A stretch of 64,000 nucleotides of DNA from Planococcus sp. PAMC 21323. Its GTDB lineage: Bacteria; Bacillota; Bacilli; Bacillales_A; Planococcaceae. A model generated the notes under the pieces. It worked only from the letters and a program-made list of their open reading frames with translations, was not told where the DNA came from and did not search any database. The position numbers were made by a program, and so were the translations under genes. The DNA lies in the NCBI RefSeq assembly GCF_000785555.1, contig NZ_CP009129.1:1798001-1862000 (forward strand), read 5' to 3'. Shown piece by piece: positions 1 through 9,940 of the stretch; position 1 is the stretch's first letter, and every line of letters starts with the position of its first letter.

Positions 1-8
1 ATGGAGAG

Positions 9-1292
9 TTAATTTGTCAGTAAATTCAGTTGTTCGAAAAAGTTCGGATATGATATTGAAATGCATTCCGGATCGTCAATCGCAACTTCATCGGTTGCAA
101 CGAGTGCGGCAATTGCTGCCATCATTCCTAGACGATGATCGCCGTAAGAAGTCATTTCAGCACCTGATAATACAGTTGGACCATGAATAATCATGCCGTC
201 TTCGGTAGCTTCAATATCCGCTCCCATTTTCGACAATTCTTTTACAACTGCGGCAATCCGATCAGTTTCTTTTACTCGCAACTCTTCTGCATCTTTGATC
301 ACAGTCGTACCTTCTGCTTGAGTGGCAATCAATGCAATCAATGGAATTTCATCGATTAATCGAGGGATTAAATCTCCACCAATTTCTATGCCTTTTAAAG
401 CACTTGAATAAATGGTTAAATCTGCTGAACGCTCGCCTGCAATTTCTTTTTCTTTTATTTCAATAATAGCGCCCATTTTTTCAACTACATCTAAAATTCC
501 TGTACGTGTCGGATTAATGCCAACATTATTTAACGTAACTTTACTATCCTCTGTAATTAAAGCAGCTCCTATCATAAATGCCGCAGAAGATATATCACCG
601 GGTACTTGAACATGAGCAGCTGTCAGTTTTTGACCGCCTTCAAGTTTGATTACATGATCTTCCCGTGTAATTGTTGCGCCAAAATGTTCTATCATTATTT
701 CTGTATGATCACGCGAGGCGATAGGTTCATGGATGATTGTTTCACCTTCTGCTTTTAAAGCAGCCAGTAGAACGGCTGATTTGACTTGCGCACTGGCTAC
801 TGGCAATGTGTATTCAATTGCTTTTAATGGCGTTCCCTGAACTGCCAACGGCGTATATTGTCCGTCTTGGCGACCACGAATATCCGCACCCATCTCACGA
901 AGCGGATTAATGATGCGCTTCATTGGGCGTTTAGCGATTGACTCATCTCCAGCCATCACTGCATGAAAAGATGTGCCGGCTAATAGTCCAAGCATTAAGC
1001 GTGTGGTCGTTCCAGAGTTTCCTGTATCCAAAACTTCTGAAGGCTCTTCCCAAAACTCTTCTCCTTCGCTTTCAATTGTCACTAATTCATCTGTAACGTC
1101 AATTTTGACGCCAAGCTTTTTAAAACAAGCAATCGTACTTAAACAATCATCTCCCATAAGAAAACCTTCAACTGTCGTCTTACCAGTTGCGATCGACCCG
1201 AACATAATAGCCCGGTGAGAAATAGATTTGTCTCCTGGAACAAGTATGCTACCTTTTAAACTTGGTTTTTTAAATGCTAACGATAATGCCAT
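9..1292 (-). CDS. aroA: 3-phosphoshikimate 1-carboxyvinyltransferase (EPSP synthase)
   Basis: Sixth enzyme of the shikimate pathway: joins shikimate-3-phosphate and phosphoenolpyruvate to give EPSP, in the cytosol. The 427-residue protein shows the N-terminal DKSISHRA motif with its substrate-binding Lys near residue 22, the GNSGTT glycine-rich motif at 91-96, an ASAQVKSA stretch in the middle and a late YGDHR motif. The GNSGTTTRL form is the one usual in Bacillus-type enzymes. The frame stays open 42 codons further upstream, but ATG at 1292 follows a GAGAGGAAGGG ribosome site and matches the family N-terminus. It is the last gene of the aroC-aroB-aroH-tyrA-aroA run, 16 bases after tyrA. Its stop lies at the left edge of the window. 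Confidence 0.97.
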   Translation of the reverse strand: MALSLAFKKPSLKGSILVPGDKSISHRAIMFGSIATGKTTVEGFLMGDDCLSTIACFKKLGVKIDVTDELVTIESEGEEFWEEPSEVLDTGNSGTTTRLMLGLLAGTSFHAVMAGDESIAKRPMKRIINPLREMGADIRGRQDGQYTPLAVQGTPLKAIEYTLPVASAQVKSAVLLAALKAEGETIIHEPIASRDHTEIMIEHFGATITREDHVIKLEGGQKLTAAHVQVPGDISSAAFMIGAALITEDSKVTLNNVGINPTRTGILDVVEKMGAIIEIKEKEIAGERSADLTIYSSALKGIEIGGDLIPRLIDEIPLIALIATQAEGTTVIKDAEELRVKETDRIAAVVKELSKMGADIEATEDGMIIHGPTVLSGAEMTSYGDHRLGMMAAIAALVATDEVAIDDPECISISYPNFFEQLNLLTN

Positions 1293-1308
1293 AGAGTGAC
1301 CCTTCCTC

Positions 1309-2397
1309 TCAGGAAATATATGTATCGTAAACTGTTCGTGTAGTAATGCATTTTTGCGCACGCGTACGGTCTTCGTTTGTTTGAAAACTAATAACGAGAA
1401 TACCAAATACGTCTTCACGCGTTTCTAAAATTCGAATATTGACAATGCTGATTTGTTCTTCTGCTAAATAACCAGTCAGTTCAGAAATAATACCAGGCAC
1501 ATCCGGTATATCTATGTATAAATCAAATACAGAGAACATCGCCCCGTGACCAGCAATCGGGAGCTCATCTCTAACGACTTTTGCATGATTAAAAAATTGT
1601 TCGATTGGTTCGGGATCATTTTGTTGGAGCATTTCTTTCAAATGCTCCATTTGTTGCATCCAGTTGTCTAATTGATGAACAATCATGGCATTGTTTTGAG
1701 TCGTGATATCTCGCCACATTTCTGGATTTGCTGATGCGATACGCGTTGTGTCTCGAAAACCACCAGCTGCCAGTTGCCGTGCAAATGGAAATTTATTTTC
1801 TTGGTCTAATTGATGAACAAGTGAAGCTGCGATTAAATGCGGAAAATGACTAACCACCGCTGTCATATGATCATGTTCTTCTGCTGCTAGCACTTTGATT
1901 TTAGCTTTTGTGACCGACAGTAAATCTTTAAGAAATTGAAGACTTTTCTCATCAGTTTTTTCATCAGGTGTTAAAATATAAAAAGCATTTTCAAACAACA
2001 CTTCTTTTGCTGCTTCTACACCACTTTTATGCGACCCTGCCATTGGGTGACCACCAATAAACAGGCGGTTTAGCTTTTTAGAAGCTTCCATTATCTTCAA
2101 TTTCGTACTGCCTGTGTCTGTCAAAATGACATCGTCTTTTAGTTTCCAGTATTTGCTTTGCTCCATTAGTTTAATGGTCGCTCCAACTGGCGTAGCAAAA
2201 ACAATCACATCAGCTTCCGCTGCAGCTTGTTCGAGCGATGGCGGTGAACTATGTATGATGCCCATTTTAAAAGCTTTTCGCGCTGTTAATGCACTTGAAT
2301 CGTAGCCTGCCACATGGACATCCTTGTTACGCTGAAGCGCTTTTGCCAAAGATCCACCGATTAAGCCTAATCCAATGATTAATACGTGCTTGGTCAC
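1309..2397 (-). CDS. tyrA: Prephenate dehydrogenase with C-terminal ACT domain
   Basis: Oxidises and decarboxylates prephenate to 4-hydroxyphenylpyruvate for tyrosine synthesis. The N-terminal Rossmann fold has GLGLIGGSL at about residues 9-17, the catalytic-region motif GGHPMAGSH lies near the middle, and the last 75 residues form an ACT domain ([16 protein letters not shown]), the usual site of amino-acid feedback. The start is GTG, overlapping the aroH stop as GTGA, with an AGGTGA ribosome site inside aroH, so translation is probably coupled. In B. subtilis the trp genes and hisC lie between aroH and tyrA; here the two genes touch. Confidence 0.96.
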   Translation of the reverse strand: MTKHVLIIGLGLIGGSLAKALQRNKDVHVAGYDSSALTARKAFKMGIIHSSPPSLEQAAAEADVIVFATPVGATIKLMEQSKYWKLKDDVILTDTGSTKLKIMEASKKLNRLFIGGHPMAGSHKSGVEAAKEVLFENAFYILTPDEKTDEKSLQFLKDLLSVTKAKIKVLAAEEHDHMTAVVSHFPHLIAASLVHQLDQENKFPFARQLAAGGFRDTTRIASANPEMWRDITTQNNAMIVHQLDNWMQQMEHLKEMLQQNDPEPIEQFFNHAKVVRDELPIAGHGAMFSVFDLYIDIPDVPGIISELTGYLAEEQISIVNIRILETREDVFGILVISFQTNEDRTRAQKCITTRTVYDTYIS

Positions 2398-2777
2398 TTT
2401 GAAATCACCTGGCTTTTTGCTGATAGATCCGGACGCAGTTTCGTCGCTTCATTTAAGTAAACATGGTGAATTTCTTTTTGCTCTAGTTGTGTATTCACAT
2501 GCATCATGACACGAATACATAGAGGCATGCTCCCAGGAACATCCATTTCATGTGTGCACATAACCGGTACATAATTCCAATTATCTATTGTTCGCACGGC
2601 TTTTGCAGGAAAAGCTGATGAAATATCAGTTGTCGTTGAAATGATGACTGATGCGACATCGTCTGGTTCAATTTTATTTTCTTTGGCCATTTCCAAAACA
2701 AGACGTTTTGTTTCTTTTAGCACTTCTTCTGCCTGATCTGTAGAAACCGTAATTGCTCCTCTTACTCCACGTATCAT
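2394..2777 (-). CDS. aroH: Chorismate mutase, AroH type
   Basis: Monofunctional chorismate mutase converting chorismate to prephenate. At 127 residues it matches the length of the trimeric B. subtilis AroH and shares its landmarks: the N-terminal IRGVRGAITV strand, the FPAKAVR region, EMDVPGSMPLCIRVMMH in the core and HVYLNEA near the end. The ATG at 2777 overlaps the aroB stop by one base (TGATG) and follows GGAGAAGTG. A TTG codon just before it would add one residue and cannot be excluded. Its product feeds the adjacent TyrA. Confidence 0.95.
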   Translation of the reverse strand: MIRGVRGAITVSTDQAEEVLKETKRLVLEMAKENKIEPDDVASVIISTTTDISSAFPAKAVRTIDNWNYVPVMCTHEMDVPGSMPLCIRVMMHVNTQLEQKEIHHVYLNEATKLRPDLSAKSQVISK

Positions 2778-3850
2778 CAAATCACTTCTCCTATCTGTAA
2801 AACTAATTTTTCGTAGGCTGCAAAGGCACGCTGTTCATCTACTTTGTCCACATATGGCTGACCTGTCTGTTCAAGAAGAACAAAATTCAGTTCCCCTCTT
2901 GATGACTTTTTATCTTTTTTCATATATGGCAATAATGCTTCAAATTGAATTTCTTGTAGCAAGTTAAGCGGATAGTCATTTACCTTCGCCCACTGAATAA
3001 ATTCATCCAATTTTTTATGGCCTGATAATAATAATGCATAGGACATTCCAAGTACGACCGCTTCGCCATGTGTAATCTTACCGTACCCTAAATTACCTTC
3101 CAGGGCATGAGCCAAAGTATGGCCGAAATTCAAATATTTTCGAACGCCGCCTTCAAATTCATCCTCTTCAACAATTGCCGCTTTTACAGCAATTCCTTTT
3201 TCTAAATGACGATTTAAATCTTCTTCAGTCAAAAGACTAAAATCTTCAATCGCTAACAGCTCTGACAGCCATTGTTCATTGGATATAAAAGCGTGTTTGA
3301 TCACTTCAGCCATTCCAGAACGGACTTCTCCAGGGGGTAAAGTGTTTAATAATGCGCTGTCGTATAAAACAGCTTTTGGCTGATAAAATGTGCCAATCAT
3401 ATTTTTACCCAACTCATGATTGATCGCTGTTTTTCCGCCTACTGCGCTATCATGAGCCAAAATCGTCGTTGGAAGCTGAATAAAAGGAATGCCGCGCATA
3501 AAGGTTGATGCAACAAATCCTGCAACGTCTCCAGTAGCTCCTCCGCCAAATGCTAATAATATCGAATTTCGAGAACAGTTTTCAGATAGCAGAAAGCTGT
3601 GGCAGGCCATAAAGGTCTCCACAGATTTCGCACTTTCCCCGGCAGGAATCGTTAATACACGAATGTCCCAATCGGTTAAATAATTCAACAAATATTGTAA
3701 GTGAAGCTCGGCCACTTTTTCATCAGCGATAACCACAATCTGGTCAGCCGCATCTAGTAAAGGGCGATAAGTATCCGCAAACAAATCGAATGCTCCGGCA
3801 CCAATATGGACAAGATAAGGATGATCAGCTTCGACCTGCAATTGCTTCAT
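2777..3850 (-). CDS. aroB: 3-dehydroquinate synthase
   Basis: Second step of the shikimate pathway: an NAD- and metal-dependent enzyme that cyclises DAHP to 3-dehydroquinate. The 357-residue length is normal. Visible motifs are the GGGATGDVAGFVAST nucleotide-binding segment at about residue 105, the PTTILAHDSAVGGKT segment and the metal-binding histidines in FGHTLAHALE. It starts 2 bases after aroC with a GAAGGAG ribosome site and runs directly into aroH. Confidence 0.97.
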   Translation of the reverse strand: MKQLQVEADHPYLVHIGAGAFDLFADTYRPLLDAADQIVVIADEKVAELHLQYLLNYLTDWDIRVLTIPAGESAKSVETFMACHSFLLSENCSRNSILLAFGGGATGDVAGFVASTFMRGIPFIQLPTTILAHDSAVGGKTAINHELGKNMIGTFYQPKAVLYDSALLNTLPPGEVRSGMAEVIKHAFISNEQWLSELLAIEDFSLLTEEDLNRHLEKGIAVKAAIVEEDEFEGGVRKYLNFGHTLAHALEGNLGYGKITHGEAVVLGMSYALLLSGHKKLDEFIQWAKVNDYPLNLLQEIQFEALLPYMKKDKKSSRGELNFVLLEQTGQPYVDKVDEQRAFAAYEKLVLQIGEVI

Positions 3851-3852
3851 GC

Positions 3853-5025
3853 TTAAAACTCCTTCGTGTAATTCATGTAGTTTTTCAAGTTATCAACCAA
3901 ACGCGGCATTTGATCCGCATCAAACTGATCTAATAATGCGTTTGCTACTTCCCAAGCTACAACGTGTTCCGCAACAATTGAAGCTGCTGGTACTGCACAA
4001 CTATCTGAACGTTCAATGCTTGCTTGGAACGGTTCTTTTGTTTCAATATCTACACTTTTTAGTGGTTTGTATAAAGTAGGAATTGGTTTCATCACACCTC
4101 TTACAATAATTGGCATGCCTGTCGTCATACCACCTTCAAATCCACCTAAATTATTTGTGTTACGTGTATAGCCATTTTCTTTGTCCCATAAAATTTCATC
4201 ATGAACTTCACTGCCTGGTTTTCTAGCCATCTCAAATCCTAACCCAAACTCAACACCTTTAAAAGCGTTAATGCTCATTATTGCCGCAGCAAGTTTCGCA
4301 TCCAGTTTACGGTCATAATGAACGTAGCTTCCAATACCTGCTGGCATACCTTCGACAATAACTTCGACAGTACCACCGATTGAATCTCCATTTTTTTTCG
4401 TTTGATCAATTAAATCAGTCATTTTTTTTGTTACTGTTGGATCAGCACAATAAACCGCATCATTTTCAACAATTTCACGAATATCATCGACTGACTTCCC
4501 GATATAACTTTCAGGATCCACTTTTATACCACCGATTTCCGTAACGTGAGAAACAATTTTAATACCAAGTTCTGCTAATAACTGCTTTGCAACTGCCCCT
4601 ACTGCTACACGCACGGTTGTTTCACGTGCTGAAGAGCGTTCTAAGACATTTCGAAGGTCACGGTGACCATATTTCATTCCACCGTTTAAATCTGCATGAC
4701 CTGGACGTGGACGAGCTATTTGGCGTTTCACTTCTTCTGTTTCTTCAATTGGTTCAATTCCCATTATCGATGTCCAATGTTTCCAATCATCATTTTTGAC
4801 GACTAAAGCGACAGGTGAACCTAATGTTTTACCATGTCGTACACCAGATACAATTTCAACCGTATCTTTTTCGATTTGCATTCTTCTGCCACGACCGTGG
4901 CCACCTTGGCGTCTCTTAAGTTCTTTATTAACCATTTCTGCCGTCAAAGGCAACTGCGCCGGCAACCCCTCTATGATGGCAGTCAATTGCGGACCGTGTG
5001 ATTCTCCAGCTGTTAAATAACGCAT
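3853..5025 (-). CDS. aroC: Chorismate synthase
   Basis: Last common step of aromatic biosynthesis: removes phosphate from EPSP to give chorismate, using reduced FMN. The 390-residue protein has the diagnostic N-terminal [14 protein letters not shown], the GHGRGRRM segment and the [15 protein letters not shown] signature. Called aroF in the older B. subtilis nomenclature. ATG at 5025 follows GGGAGAAAG. It is the first gene of the aroC-aroB-aroH-tyrA-aroA run. In B. subtilis cheR lies between ndk and this gene; here there is only a 183-base spacer with a terminator. Confidence 0.97.
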   Translation of the reverse strand: MRYLTAGESHGPQLTAIIEGLPAQLPLTAEMVNKELKRRQGGHGRGRRMQIEKDTVEIVSGVRHGKTLGSPVALVVKNDDWKHWTSIMGIEPIEETEEVKRQIARPRPGHADLNGGMKYGHRDLRNVLERSSARETTVRVAVGAVAKQLLAELGIKIVSHVTEIGGIKVDPESYIGKSVDDIREIVENDAVYCADPTVTKKMTDLIDQTKKNGDSIGGTVEVIVEGMPAGIGSYVHYDRKLDAKLAAAIMSINAFKGVEFGLGFEMARKPGSEVHDEILWDKENGYTRNTNNLGGFEGGMTTGMPIIVRGVMKPIPTLYKPLKSVDIETKEPFQASIERSDSCAVPAASIVAEHVVAWEVANALLDQFDADQMPRLVDNLKNYMNYTKEF

Positions 5026-5066
5026 TTACACTTTCTCCCTTCAACGTGCTAAAGTATTTATGTATC

Positions 5067-5075
5067 ACTATACCA
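5067..5075 (-). promoter_or_regulatory. Possible extended -10 promoter for the aro operon
   Basis: On the minus strand TGGTATAGT resembles an extended -10 element (TGnTATAAT), about 40 bases before the aroC start. No good -35 hexamer is seen at 17 bases, so the call rests on the extended -10 alone. The spacer is otherwise AT-rich without further recognisable sites. Confidence 0.4.
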
Positions 5076-5166
5076 TAAGATAATTCTTCAATTCTATATT
5101 AAAATCACATAAAGTGAAACTTCAATCAATTGAAAATTTTTATCTTCATTAAACATTCATATTCAA

Positions 5167-5197
5167 CAAAAAAACCGCCCCCAAAAGGGACGGCTTT
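5167..5197 (-). terminator. Intrinsic terminator after ndk
   Basis: On the minus strand CCGTCCC and GGGGCGG pair around a TTTTG loop, followed by a run of seven T. It separates ndk from the aro operon. Confidence 0.85.
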
Positions 5198-5208
5198 CAA
5201 AGGGTGAA

Positions 5209-5655
5209 TTAGTTAACCCAGTTATTCATTGTTTTTTCGTATGATACTAATTCTTCTTCTTTGAAGAACAAACCGATTTCGCGTTTTGCGCTTTCAGCAG
5301 AATCTGAACCGTGAATCATGTTTTTCCCAACAGTAACTGCGAAGTCGCCGCGGATTGTTCCTGGAGCTGCGTCTTTAGGGTTTGTAGCGCCCATCATTTG
5401 ACGTGCAGTCAAAATAACGTTTTCGCCTTCCCATACCATTGCGAATACAGGACCTGAAGTGATGAATTCTACTAATTCACCGAAGAAAGGACGCTCTTTG
5501 TGCTCGCCGTAATGCTCTTCAGCCAATTCAGTAGGAATTTGCATTAATTTAGCGCCTGCTAAATGATATCCTTTTTTCTCGAAACGTGCGACGATTTCTC
5601 CGATTACGTTGCGTTGAACGCCATCTGGTTTAACCATTAAAAATGTTTTTTCCAA
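5209..5655 (-). CDS. ndk: Nucleoside diphosphate kinase
   Basis: Transfers the terminal phosphate from ATP to nucleoside diphosphates. The protein starts [15 protein letters not shown] and contains the active-site histidine in the NMIHGSDS segment. With the TTG at 5655 (AGGAG ribosome site, 8-base spacing) it has 148 residues, close to the usual 149. The frame continues to a GTG three codons upstream, but that codon sits too close to the ribosome site. It lies between hepT and the aro operon, as in B. subtilis, and has its own terminator. Confidence 0.95.
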   Translation of the reverse strand: MEKTFLMVKPDGVQRNVIGEIVARFEKKGYHLAGAKLMQIPTELAEEHYGEHKERPFFGELVEFITSGPVFAMVWEGENVILTARQMMGATNPKDAAPGTIRGDFAVTVGKNMIHGSDSAESAKREIGLFFKEEELVSYEKTMNNWVN

Positions 5656-5740
5656 TGTAAACACTCCTCTATTAAAAGCTCGGGCTTTTTGCCCACCTTA
5701 AAAAATACTATCATTGTCGAGTCATTTGTCAACTAGCAAC

Positions 5741-6715
5741 TTAAAATTTTCGTTTTCCAATAAAAAATGCAATTTTGCGCATCGTTTTCACGCCTTGCCC
5801 TTTTGGTAAGAAAGAAAGTTCACGCAAAGCCTTTTGCAAGTAGCGTTCGCTCATCGCCTTTGCTTCTTCAATCCCCGAACTGTTGCGAACCGCTTCCACA
5901 ACTTTATAACGCTCTTCATCTGACAAATCTCTGTTTAAATTATCTTTTAACATCGTATAAAGTTTAGGATCTTTTCTGGCACATAAAATCGGCAACGTCA
6001 TATTCCCTTGGATAAAATCACTACCTGCTGGTTTTCCTAGCTCTTCATCAGTTGAAGTGAAGTCTAGGATATCATCAATAATTTGAAACGACATTCCGAT
6101 AAAATAACCAAAACGTCTTAAATGAGCTGCAGTTTTTTCATCAGTACCGGAAACGAGCGCTCCCAGTTCACAGCTTGATGAAATTAATAATGCAGTTTTT
6201 CGTTTTATGCGACGGAAATAATCACGTAAATTTTGATCTAATCTGTACTTGTCTTGAATTTGAATAATTTCGCCCCGACAAACTTCTATTAAAGTTTTCG
6301 ATAAAATTTCGTGTACCCGCGGTGATTCAATTTCAGTAATGCGTTCTAATGCTCGCGCCAAAATAAAATCACCCGTATACATTGCTACACTATTATTCCA
6401 CTGCGCTTTAACGGTTGGTTGACCTCTACGAATTTCTGAGTCATCAATAACGTCATCGTGGACGAGTGAAGCCATATGGATTAATTCGAGTGGAACAGCC
6501 ACTTTTTTCATCACATCGATGTCATAGTTCCCAAATTTTCCTGCAAGCAAAACAAAAACAGGTCGGATTCTTTTCCCTCCGGCCTGCAATAAATGAAGAG
6601 ACGCATCATTTAAAAGGAGAGATTCGGAATCCACTGCCTGTTCCAATTCCTTCTCAATCATTTCTAGTTCCGGCTTAAGATCGGAATAGAGCAATTTCAA
6701 CTTCATCTTTTCCAC
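5741..6715 (-). CDS. hepT: Heptaprenyl diphosphate synthase component II
   Basis: Catalytic subunit of the two-part synthase that builds the C35 menaquinone side chain. The first aspartate-rich motif is LVHDDVIDD and the second is IIDDILDFTS; LLQAGGKRIRP is the conserved N-terminal region. The most likely start is GTG at 6715, six bases after AAGGA; an ATG three codons later is too far from that site. HepS (component I) and MenG lie just upstream in the same order as in B. subtilis, which supports menaquinone-7 as the quinone (inference). Confidence 0.94.
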   Translation of the reverse strand: MEKMKLKLLYSDLKPELEMIEKELEQAVDSESLLLNDASLHLLQAGGKRIRPVFVLLAGKFGNYDIDVMKKVAVPLELIHMASLVHDDVIDDSEIRRGQPTVKAQWNNSVAMYTGDFILARALERITEIESPRVHEILSKTLIEVCRGEIIQIQDKYRLDQNLRDYFRRIKRKTALLISSSCELGALVSGTDEKTAAHLRRFGYFIGMSFQIIDDILDFTSTDEELGKPAGSDFIQGNMTLPILCARKDPKLYTMLKDNLNRDLSDEERYKVVEAVRNSSGIEEAKAMSERYLQKALRELSFLPKGQGVKTMRKIAFFIGKRKF

Positions 6716-6732
6716 TTAAAATCCTTCTCCCG

Positions 6733-7437
6733 CTAATTTACTTTTTTAATTCCTAAATGGAGGGCTGCGGCGCCTCCTGTATAAGGTTTGTATTTTACTT
6801 TTTTAAATCCGACTTCTACAAATAATTTCGCTAATTGCTTCATGCCTGGAAATGATTTTGCCGATTCTTGCAACCATGAGTATTCTTTATAACTTTTAGC
6901 AAAAAGCTTACCGAATACCGGCATGATAAAACGGAAATACATTCTAAAAAATGGTTTAAATACGATATTTTCAGGCTGTGATGTTTCAAGACAAGCAATC
7001 ATGCCCCCTGGTTTCAAAACACGATGCATTTCAGCTAGCGCTTGACGATAATCGGGTACATTGCGCAAGCCAAAACCGATTGTTGCAAAATCAAAAGAAT
7101 TGTCCGGATAAGGTAGAGACATTGCATTTCCTTGAATCAATTTAATTTGCGGCATATCTTTTGTTTTATCATGACCAACATTCAACATGTTCTGACTAAA
7201 ATCGAGCCCGATTACTTGTCCAGTTTCTCCCACTGCTTCGCCTAATGCAATTGTCCAGTCAGCTGTTCCGCAGCAAACATCGATAGCTGAGGCACCTTTT
7301 GGTACTTGCATTTTAGACATCGTATCTTCACGCCATTTATTATGTTGCTGAAAACTGATCACTGAATTCATTTGATCGTAGTTTTCAGATATTTTTTCAA
7401 AAACTTCGTGGACTCTCTGTTCTTTCGTTTTAGGCAT
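6733..7437 (-). CDS. menG: Demethylmenaquinone methyltransferase
   Basis: SAM-dependent C-methyltransferase for the last step of menaquinone synthesis. Motif I is [15 protein letters not shown], and the conserved [15 protein letters not shown] and [13 protein letters not shown]-like segments of the UbiE/MenG family are present (here [12 protein letters not shown]). The ATG at 7437 is placed 8 bases after AAGGA. An ATG three codons upstream overlaps the hepS stop (ATGA) but has no spacing to the ribosome site. It sits between hepS and hepT. Confidence 0.95.
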   Translation of the reverse strand: MPKTKEQRVHEVFEKISENYDQMNSVISFQQHNKWREDTMSKMQVPKGASAIDVCCGTADWTIALGEAVGETGQVIGLDFSQNMLNVGHDKTKDMPQIKLIQGNAMSLPYPDNSFDFATIGFGLRNVPDYRQALAEMHRVLKPGGMIACLETSQPENIVFKPFFRMYFRFIMPVFGKLFAKSYKEYSWLQESAKSFPGMKQLAKLFVEVGFKKVKYKPYTGGAAALHLGIKKVN

Positions 7438-7442
7438 CTCAG

Positions 7443-8219
7443 TCATCCTTCTCGGGTCAGCTGCTCAGCTCTATGCTGGTGCGGGGTTATTTGATGGAGC
7501 AGAAATTGTGCCAATTCATAATCAAGTGCACAATCGGCGATAGACGCCAAGATCTGTTCATGCAGGCTATCCAACTTTTCCATTAGCCAGTATTTAGTAT
7601 AATTTTCATGGACTAGATTTGTATTTAACTCACGTAGCAAATGCGTGTAATGTTTAGATTGAAGTCGATTTAACTCTTCAGTATAACGTATATAAAGAAG
7701 CGCATTTTTTGCTAATGGTCCATATTCGGTATAACCATAGAATGTATAAAATGACATTAAAAGTTCGGTTTCAATAACGGTAATTGCTTGTTCGATTTCT
7801 TCGACCGTTCTGTAATTCTTTTCGAAAAAAGATGTTTTGCTTTCACTTACTTTAATAATAGCTGTTGCCAATCGTTGGACTAACTCAATATTTTTAGTGT
7901 TTACCAACATTTGATAATAAATACCACTGTATAAGTCCCCAGCTAACACCGTAAGTTGCTGTTCTTTAATAATAGGGGCATCTTCTTTTATTTGATCATG
8001 CGCATGCAATGCCGCATAAACGATGGAAACCGTATTTGCAGAGGCTTCAATATCTGGCGACCAATTTTTTCCACTAAAAAATGGCAATAGTAAAAAAAAC
8101 AAACGGGACTCTTTGACAGAGGGACCTTCTGTAAATTGATCGAGCGTCCGCTGTCGCACAGCTTTTAAGACCTCGATTTCCATTGAGATAATTTTCGATT
8201 GTATTTGATGTCCCTTCAT
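7443..8219 (-). CDS. hepS: Heptaprenyl diphosphate synthase component I
   Basis: Small subunit that pairs with HepT. It is mainly alpha-helical and poorly conserved, so the call rests on moderate sequence resemblance ([19 protein letters not shown]-like region with a [14 protein letters not shown] segment) and on its place immediately before menG and hepT. ATG at 8219 follows GGAG with 8-base spacing; an in-frame ATG six codons upstream lacks a ribosome site. Confidence 0.9.
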   Translation of the reverse strand: MKGHQIQSKIISMEIEVLKAVRQRTLDQFTEGPSVKESRLFFLLLPFFSGKNWSPDIEASANTVSIVYAALHAHDQIKEDAPIIKEQQLTVLAGDLYSGIYYQMLVNTKNIELVQRLATAIIKVSESKTSFFEKNYRTVEEIEQAITVIETELLMSFYTFYGYTEYGPLAKNALLYIRYTEELNRLQSKHYTHLLRELNTNLVHENYTKYWLMEKLDSLHEQILASIADCALDYELAQFLLHQITPHQHRAEQLTREG

Positions 8220-8294
8220 ACTGCTTGCTCCATTCATGATTTAGCCATACTTTAATAGTATATCACAGGCATAGCCCTGCCTTCACCAATATCG

Positions 8295-8516
8295 TTATTT
8301 TTTAGCTTCGCTTTCAACGATACCATGGGCAGAATGAATCTCCGCTTTACCACGAATCTTCATAGCTGAAGTGTGTTCAGTAAACTGAGCAATCATCACT
8401 TCGCCTTTATCCAATTTTTCAGTATGGTGAAATTTTGTATCGTTCCCTCGAGTCAATCCAATAACGTTAACGCCATCTTCTTGAGCGCGAATAATAATGT
8501 ATTCTGTCTGAGCCAT
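8295..8516 (-). CDS. mtrB: Transcription attenuation protein TRAP
   Basis: A 73-residue tryptophan-activated RNA-binding protein. It closely matches B. subtilis MtrB, including the [18 protein letters not shown] strand region and [13 protein letters not shown], whose Lys and Arg contact GAG/UAG repeats in RNA. In B. subtilis it is an 11-mer ring controlling trpEDCFBA and a few other trp-related mRNAs. The start is ATG at 8516; a GTG two codons earlier overlaps the ribosome site. It is co-transcribed with folE (mtrA), as in B. subtilis, yet the trp genes are absent from the neighbouring aro cluster. Confidence 0.95.
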   Translation of the reverse strand: MAQTEYIIIRAQEDGVNVIGLTRGNDTKFHHTEKLDKGEVMIAQFTEHTSAMKIRGKAEIHSAHGIVESEAKK

Positions 8517-8538
8517 ATTCACACCTACTTTTATAGTT

Positions 8539-9123
8539 TTAGTTCATATTGATATAAGTAATTACTTCTGAACGTTTAATTGCATCAGTTTCAAAAACTC
8601 CTCTGGAAACAGCTGTTACTGTTTTGGCTCCCGGCTTTTTGATCCCTCTCATAGTCATACACATATGTTCTGCTTCAACCATGACGTAAACACCATGCGG
8701 GTTTAATGTTTCCATTAAAGATTCAGCAATAGAAGAGGTAATACGCTCCTGTAGCTGAGGACGTTTAGAAACCGTTTCAACAGCGCGAGCCAATTTACTT
8801 AATCCAGTTACGACTCCATCACGAGGAATGTAAGCAATATGTGCTTTCCCGAAAAAAGGCACGAGATGATGCTCACACATCGAATAGAACGGGATGTCTT
8901 TAACTAGCACTAATTCTTCATGACCTTCATGAAAAACAGTTTTGAAATACTCTTTGGGATCTTCTTTTAATCCAGAAAATACTTCCGCATACATCTTAGC
9001 TACCCTTTTCGGCGTATCTTGTAACCCTTCGCGGCTTACGTCTTCGCCAACTGCCTCTAAAATCATCAAGACTGCCTGCTCGATTTTATCAAGATCTACT
9101 TTTTGTGTTTTCACATCTATCAC
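8539..9123 (-). CDS. folE: GTP cyclohydrolase I
   Basis: First step of folate/tetrahydropterin synthesis: GTP to dihydroneopterin triphosphate. Zinc ligands are visible in [10 protein letters not shown] and HMCMTMRG, with the family segment [10 protein letters not shown]-like ([20 protein letters not shown]). GTG at 9123 follows AGGGGGA with 6-base spacing and gives 194 residues, near the usual 190. The frame extends 8 codons further to a TTG, which would sit before the ribosome site. It is the first gene of folE-mtrB. Confidence 0.95.
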   Translation of the reverse strand: MIDVKTQKVDLDKIEQAVLMILEAVGEDVSREGLQDTPKRVAKMYAEVFSGLKEDPKEYFKTVFHEGHEELVLVKDIPFYSMCEHHLVPFFGKAHIAYIPRDGVVTGLSKLARAVETVSKRPQLQERITSSIAESLMETLNPHGVYVMVEAEHMCMTMRGIKKPGAKTVTAVSRGVFETDAIKRSEVITYINMN

Positions 9124-9245
9124 TCTGCTTCCCCCTGTTGAAGACAATTCGGTTATTTGTTGAACAGCTAATTGGCTGCTAGTTTATTTTATATAGCTAA
9201 ACTCAGTTTTATATTAGTTTGTAACTTTAGGAAACTAAGATGGCT

Positions 9246-9386
9246 GTTTCCGCTTTTCTGTCTGTCTAGCTGCAGGAGCCAGCTCCTCGAGGTCATAAGT
9301 CGTGCTGGCTGTAAGGCTTAAACGCCACTTCGCCACCCCACCTTATGCCTGTTGGAGCTGAGACGTCTCCTTCCGCTTTTCTCACA
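9246..9386. repeat. Extragenic palindromic repeat flanked by short direct repeats
   Basis: The spacer between hup and folE holds a GC-richer block. A near-identical short direct repeat TTCCGCTTTTCT marks both ends. Inside, agctcctcgaggtcataag near 9280-9299 is an imperfect inverted partner of cttatgcctgttggagct near 9342-9359. No reading frame spans it. From memory, similar blocks (aaaagcgg... with caggcataag) are scattered between genes in many Bacillaceae and Planococcaceae. Function unknown; a folded RNA or a non-autonomous mobile element are both possible. Confidence 0.6.
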
Positions 9387-9430
9387 TGAATCGTAGCATA
9401 CGCACAGGTGTTTCGCAAAATTGTTGGCTC

Positions 9431-9479
9431 AAAAAAAGGATGACTTTTGCAAGATTGTGTCTCGCAAAAGTCATCCTAT
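9431..9479 (-). terminator. Intrinsic terminator after hup
   Basis: A 14-base perfect stem (AGGATGACTTTTGC with its complement) and a 13-base loop, followed on the minus strand by a run of T. Confidence 0.9.
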
Positions 9480-9495
9480 GTACAGAGGCTAAAGC

Positions 9496-9768
9496 TTACT
9501 TCACTGCGTCTTTAAGCGCTTTACCTGGCTTAAATGCAGGAACTTTGCTTGCAGCGATTTCGATTTCAGCACCAGTTTGCGGGTTACGTCCTTTGCGGGC
9601 CGCGCGTTCGCGTACTTCAAAGTTACCGAATCCGATCAACTGTACTTTTTCACCTTTAGTTAAAGCGTCTTGAATCGTCTCAAATGCAGCGTCAACTGCT
9701 TTGGCAGCGTCTTTACGTGAAAGTTCAGCTGCTTCAGCAACAGAGTTCACTAATTCTGTTTTGTTCAT
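9496..9768 (-). CDS. hup: DNA-binding protein HU
   Basis: Histone-like nucleoid protein of 90 residues (hbs in B. subtilis). It begins [17 protein letters not shown] and has the family core [21 protein letters not shown], whose Arg/Pro arm inserts into the minor groove. The GTG three codons upstream lies within the AGGAGGTG ribosome site, so ATG at 9768 is preferred. In B. subtilis spoIVA precedes this gene; here yphF is the direct neighbour. Confidence 0.97.
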   Translation of the reverse strand: MNKTELVNSVAEAAELSRKDAAKAVDAAFETIQDALTKGEKVQLIGFGNFEVRERAARKGRNPQTGAEIEIAASKVPAFKPGKALKDAVK

Positions 9769-9817
9769 GCTATTCACCTCCTCTCAAAGGGGATGCAACC
9801 ATCAATCCTGTAAAAAG

Positions 9818-9847
9818 AGTATCACATCGAAAATCGCATAGCAACAA
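9818..9847 (-). promoter_or_regulatory. Probable sigma-A promoter for hup
   Basis: On the minus strand TTGTTG and GATACT are separated by 18 bases, about 50 bases before the hup start. Both hexamers match the consensus at four or more positions. Confidence 0.5.
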
Positions 9848-9940
9848 CAAACAGCCCACTTTTCCAATAAACACACTAAATACTAACAAAATCTTCTAAA
9901 AAGCAGCTTTTTCTATTAAAAACGCGTTAAATCAAGGGTT

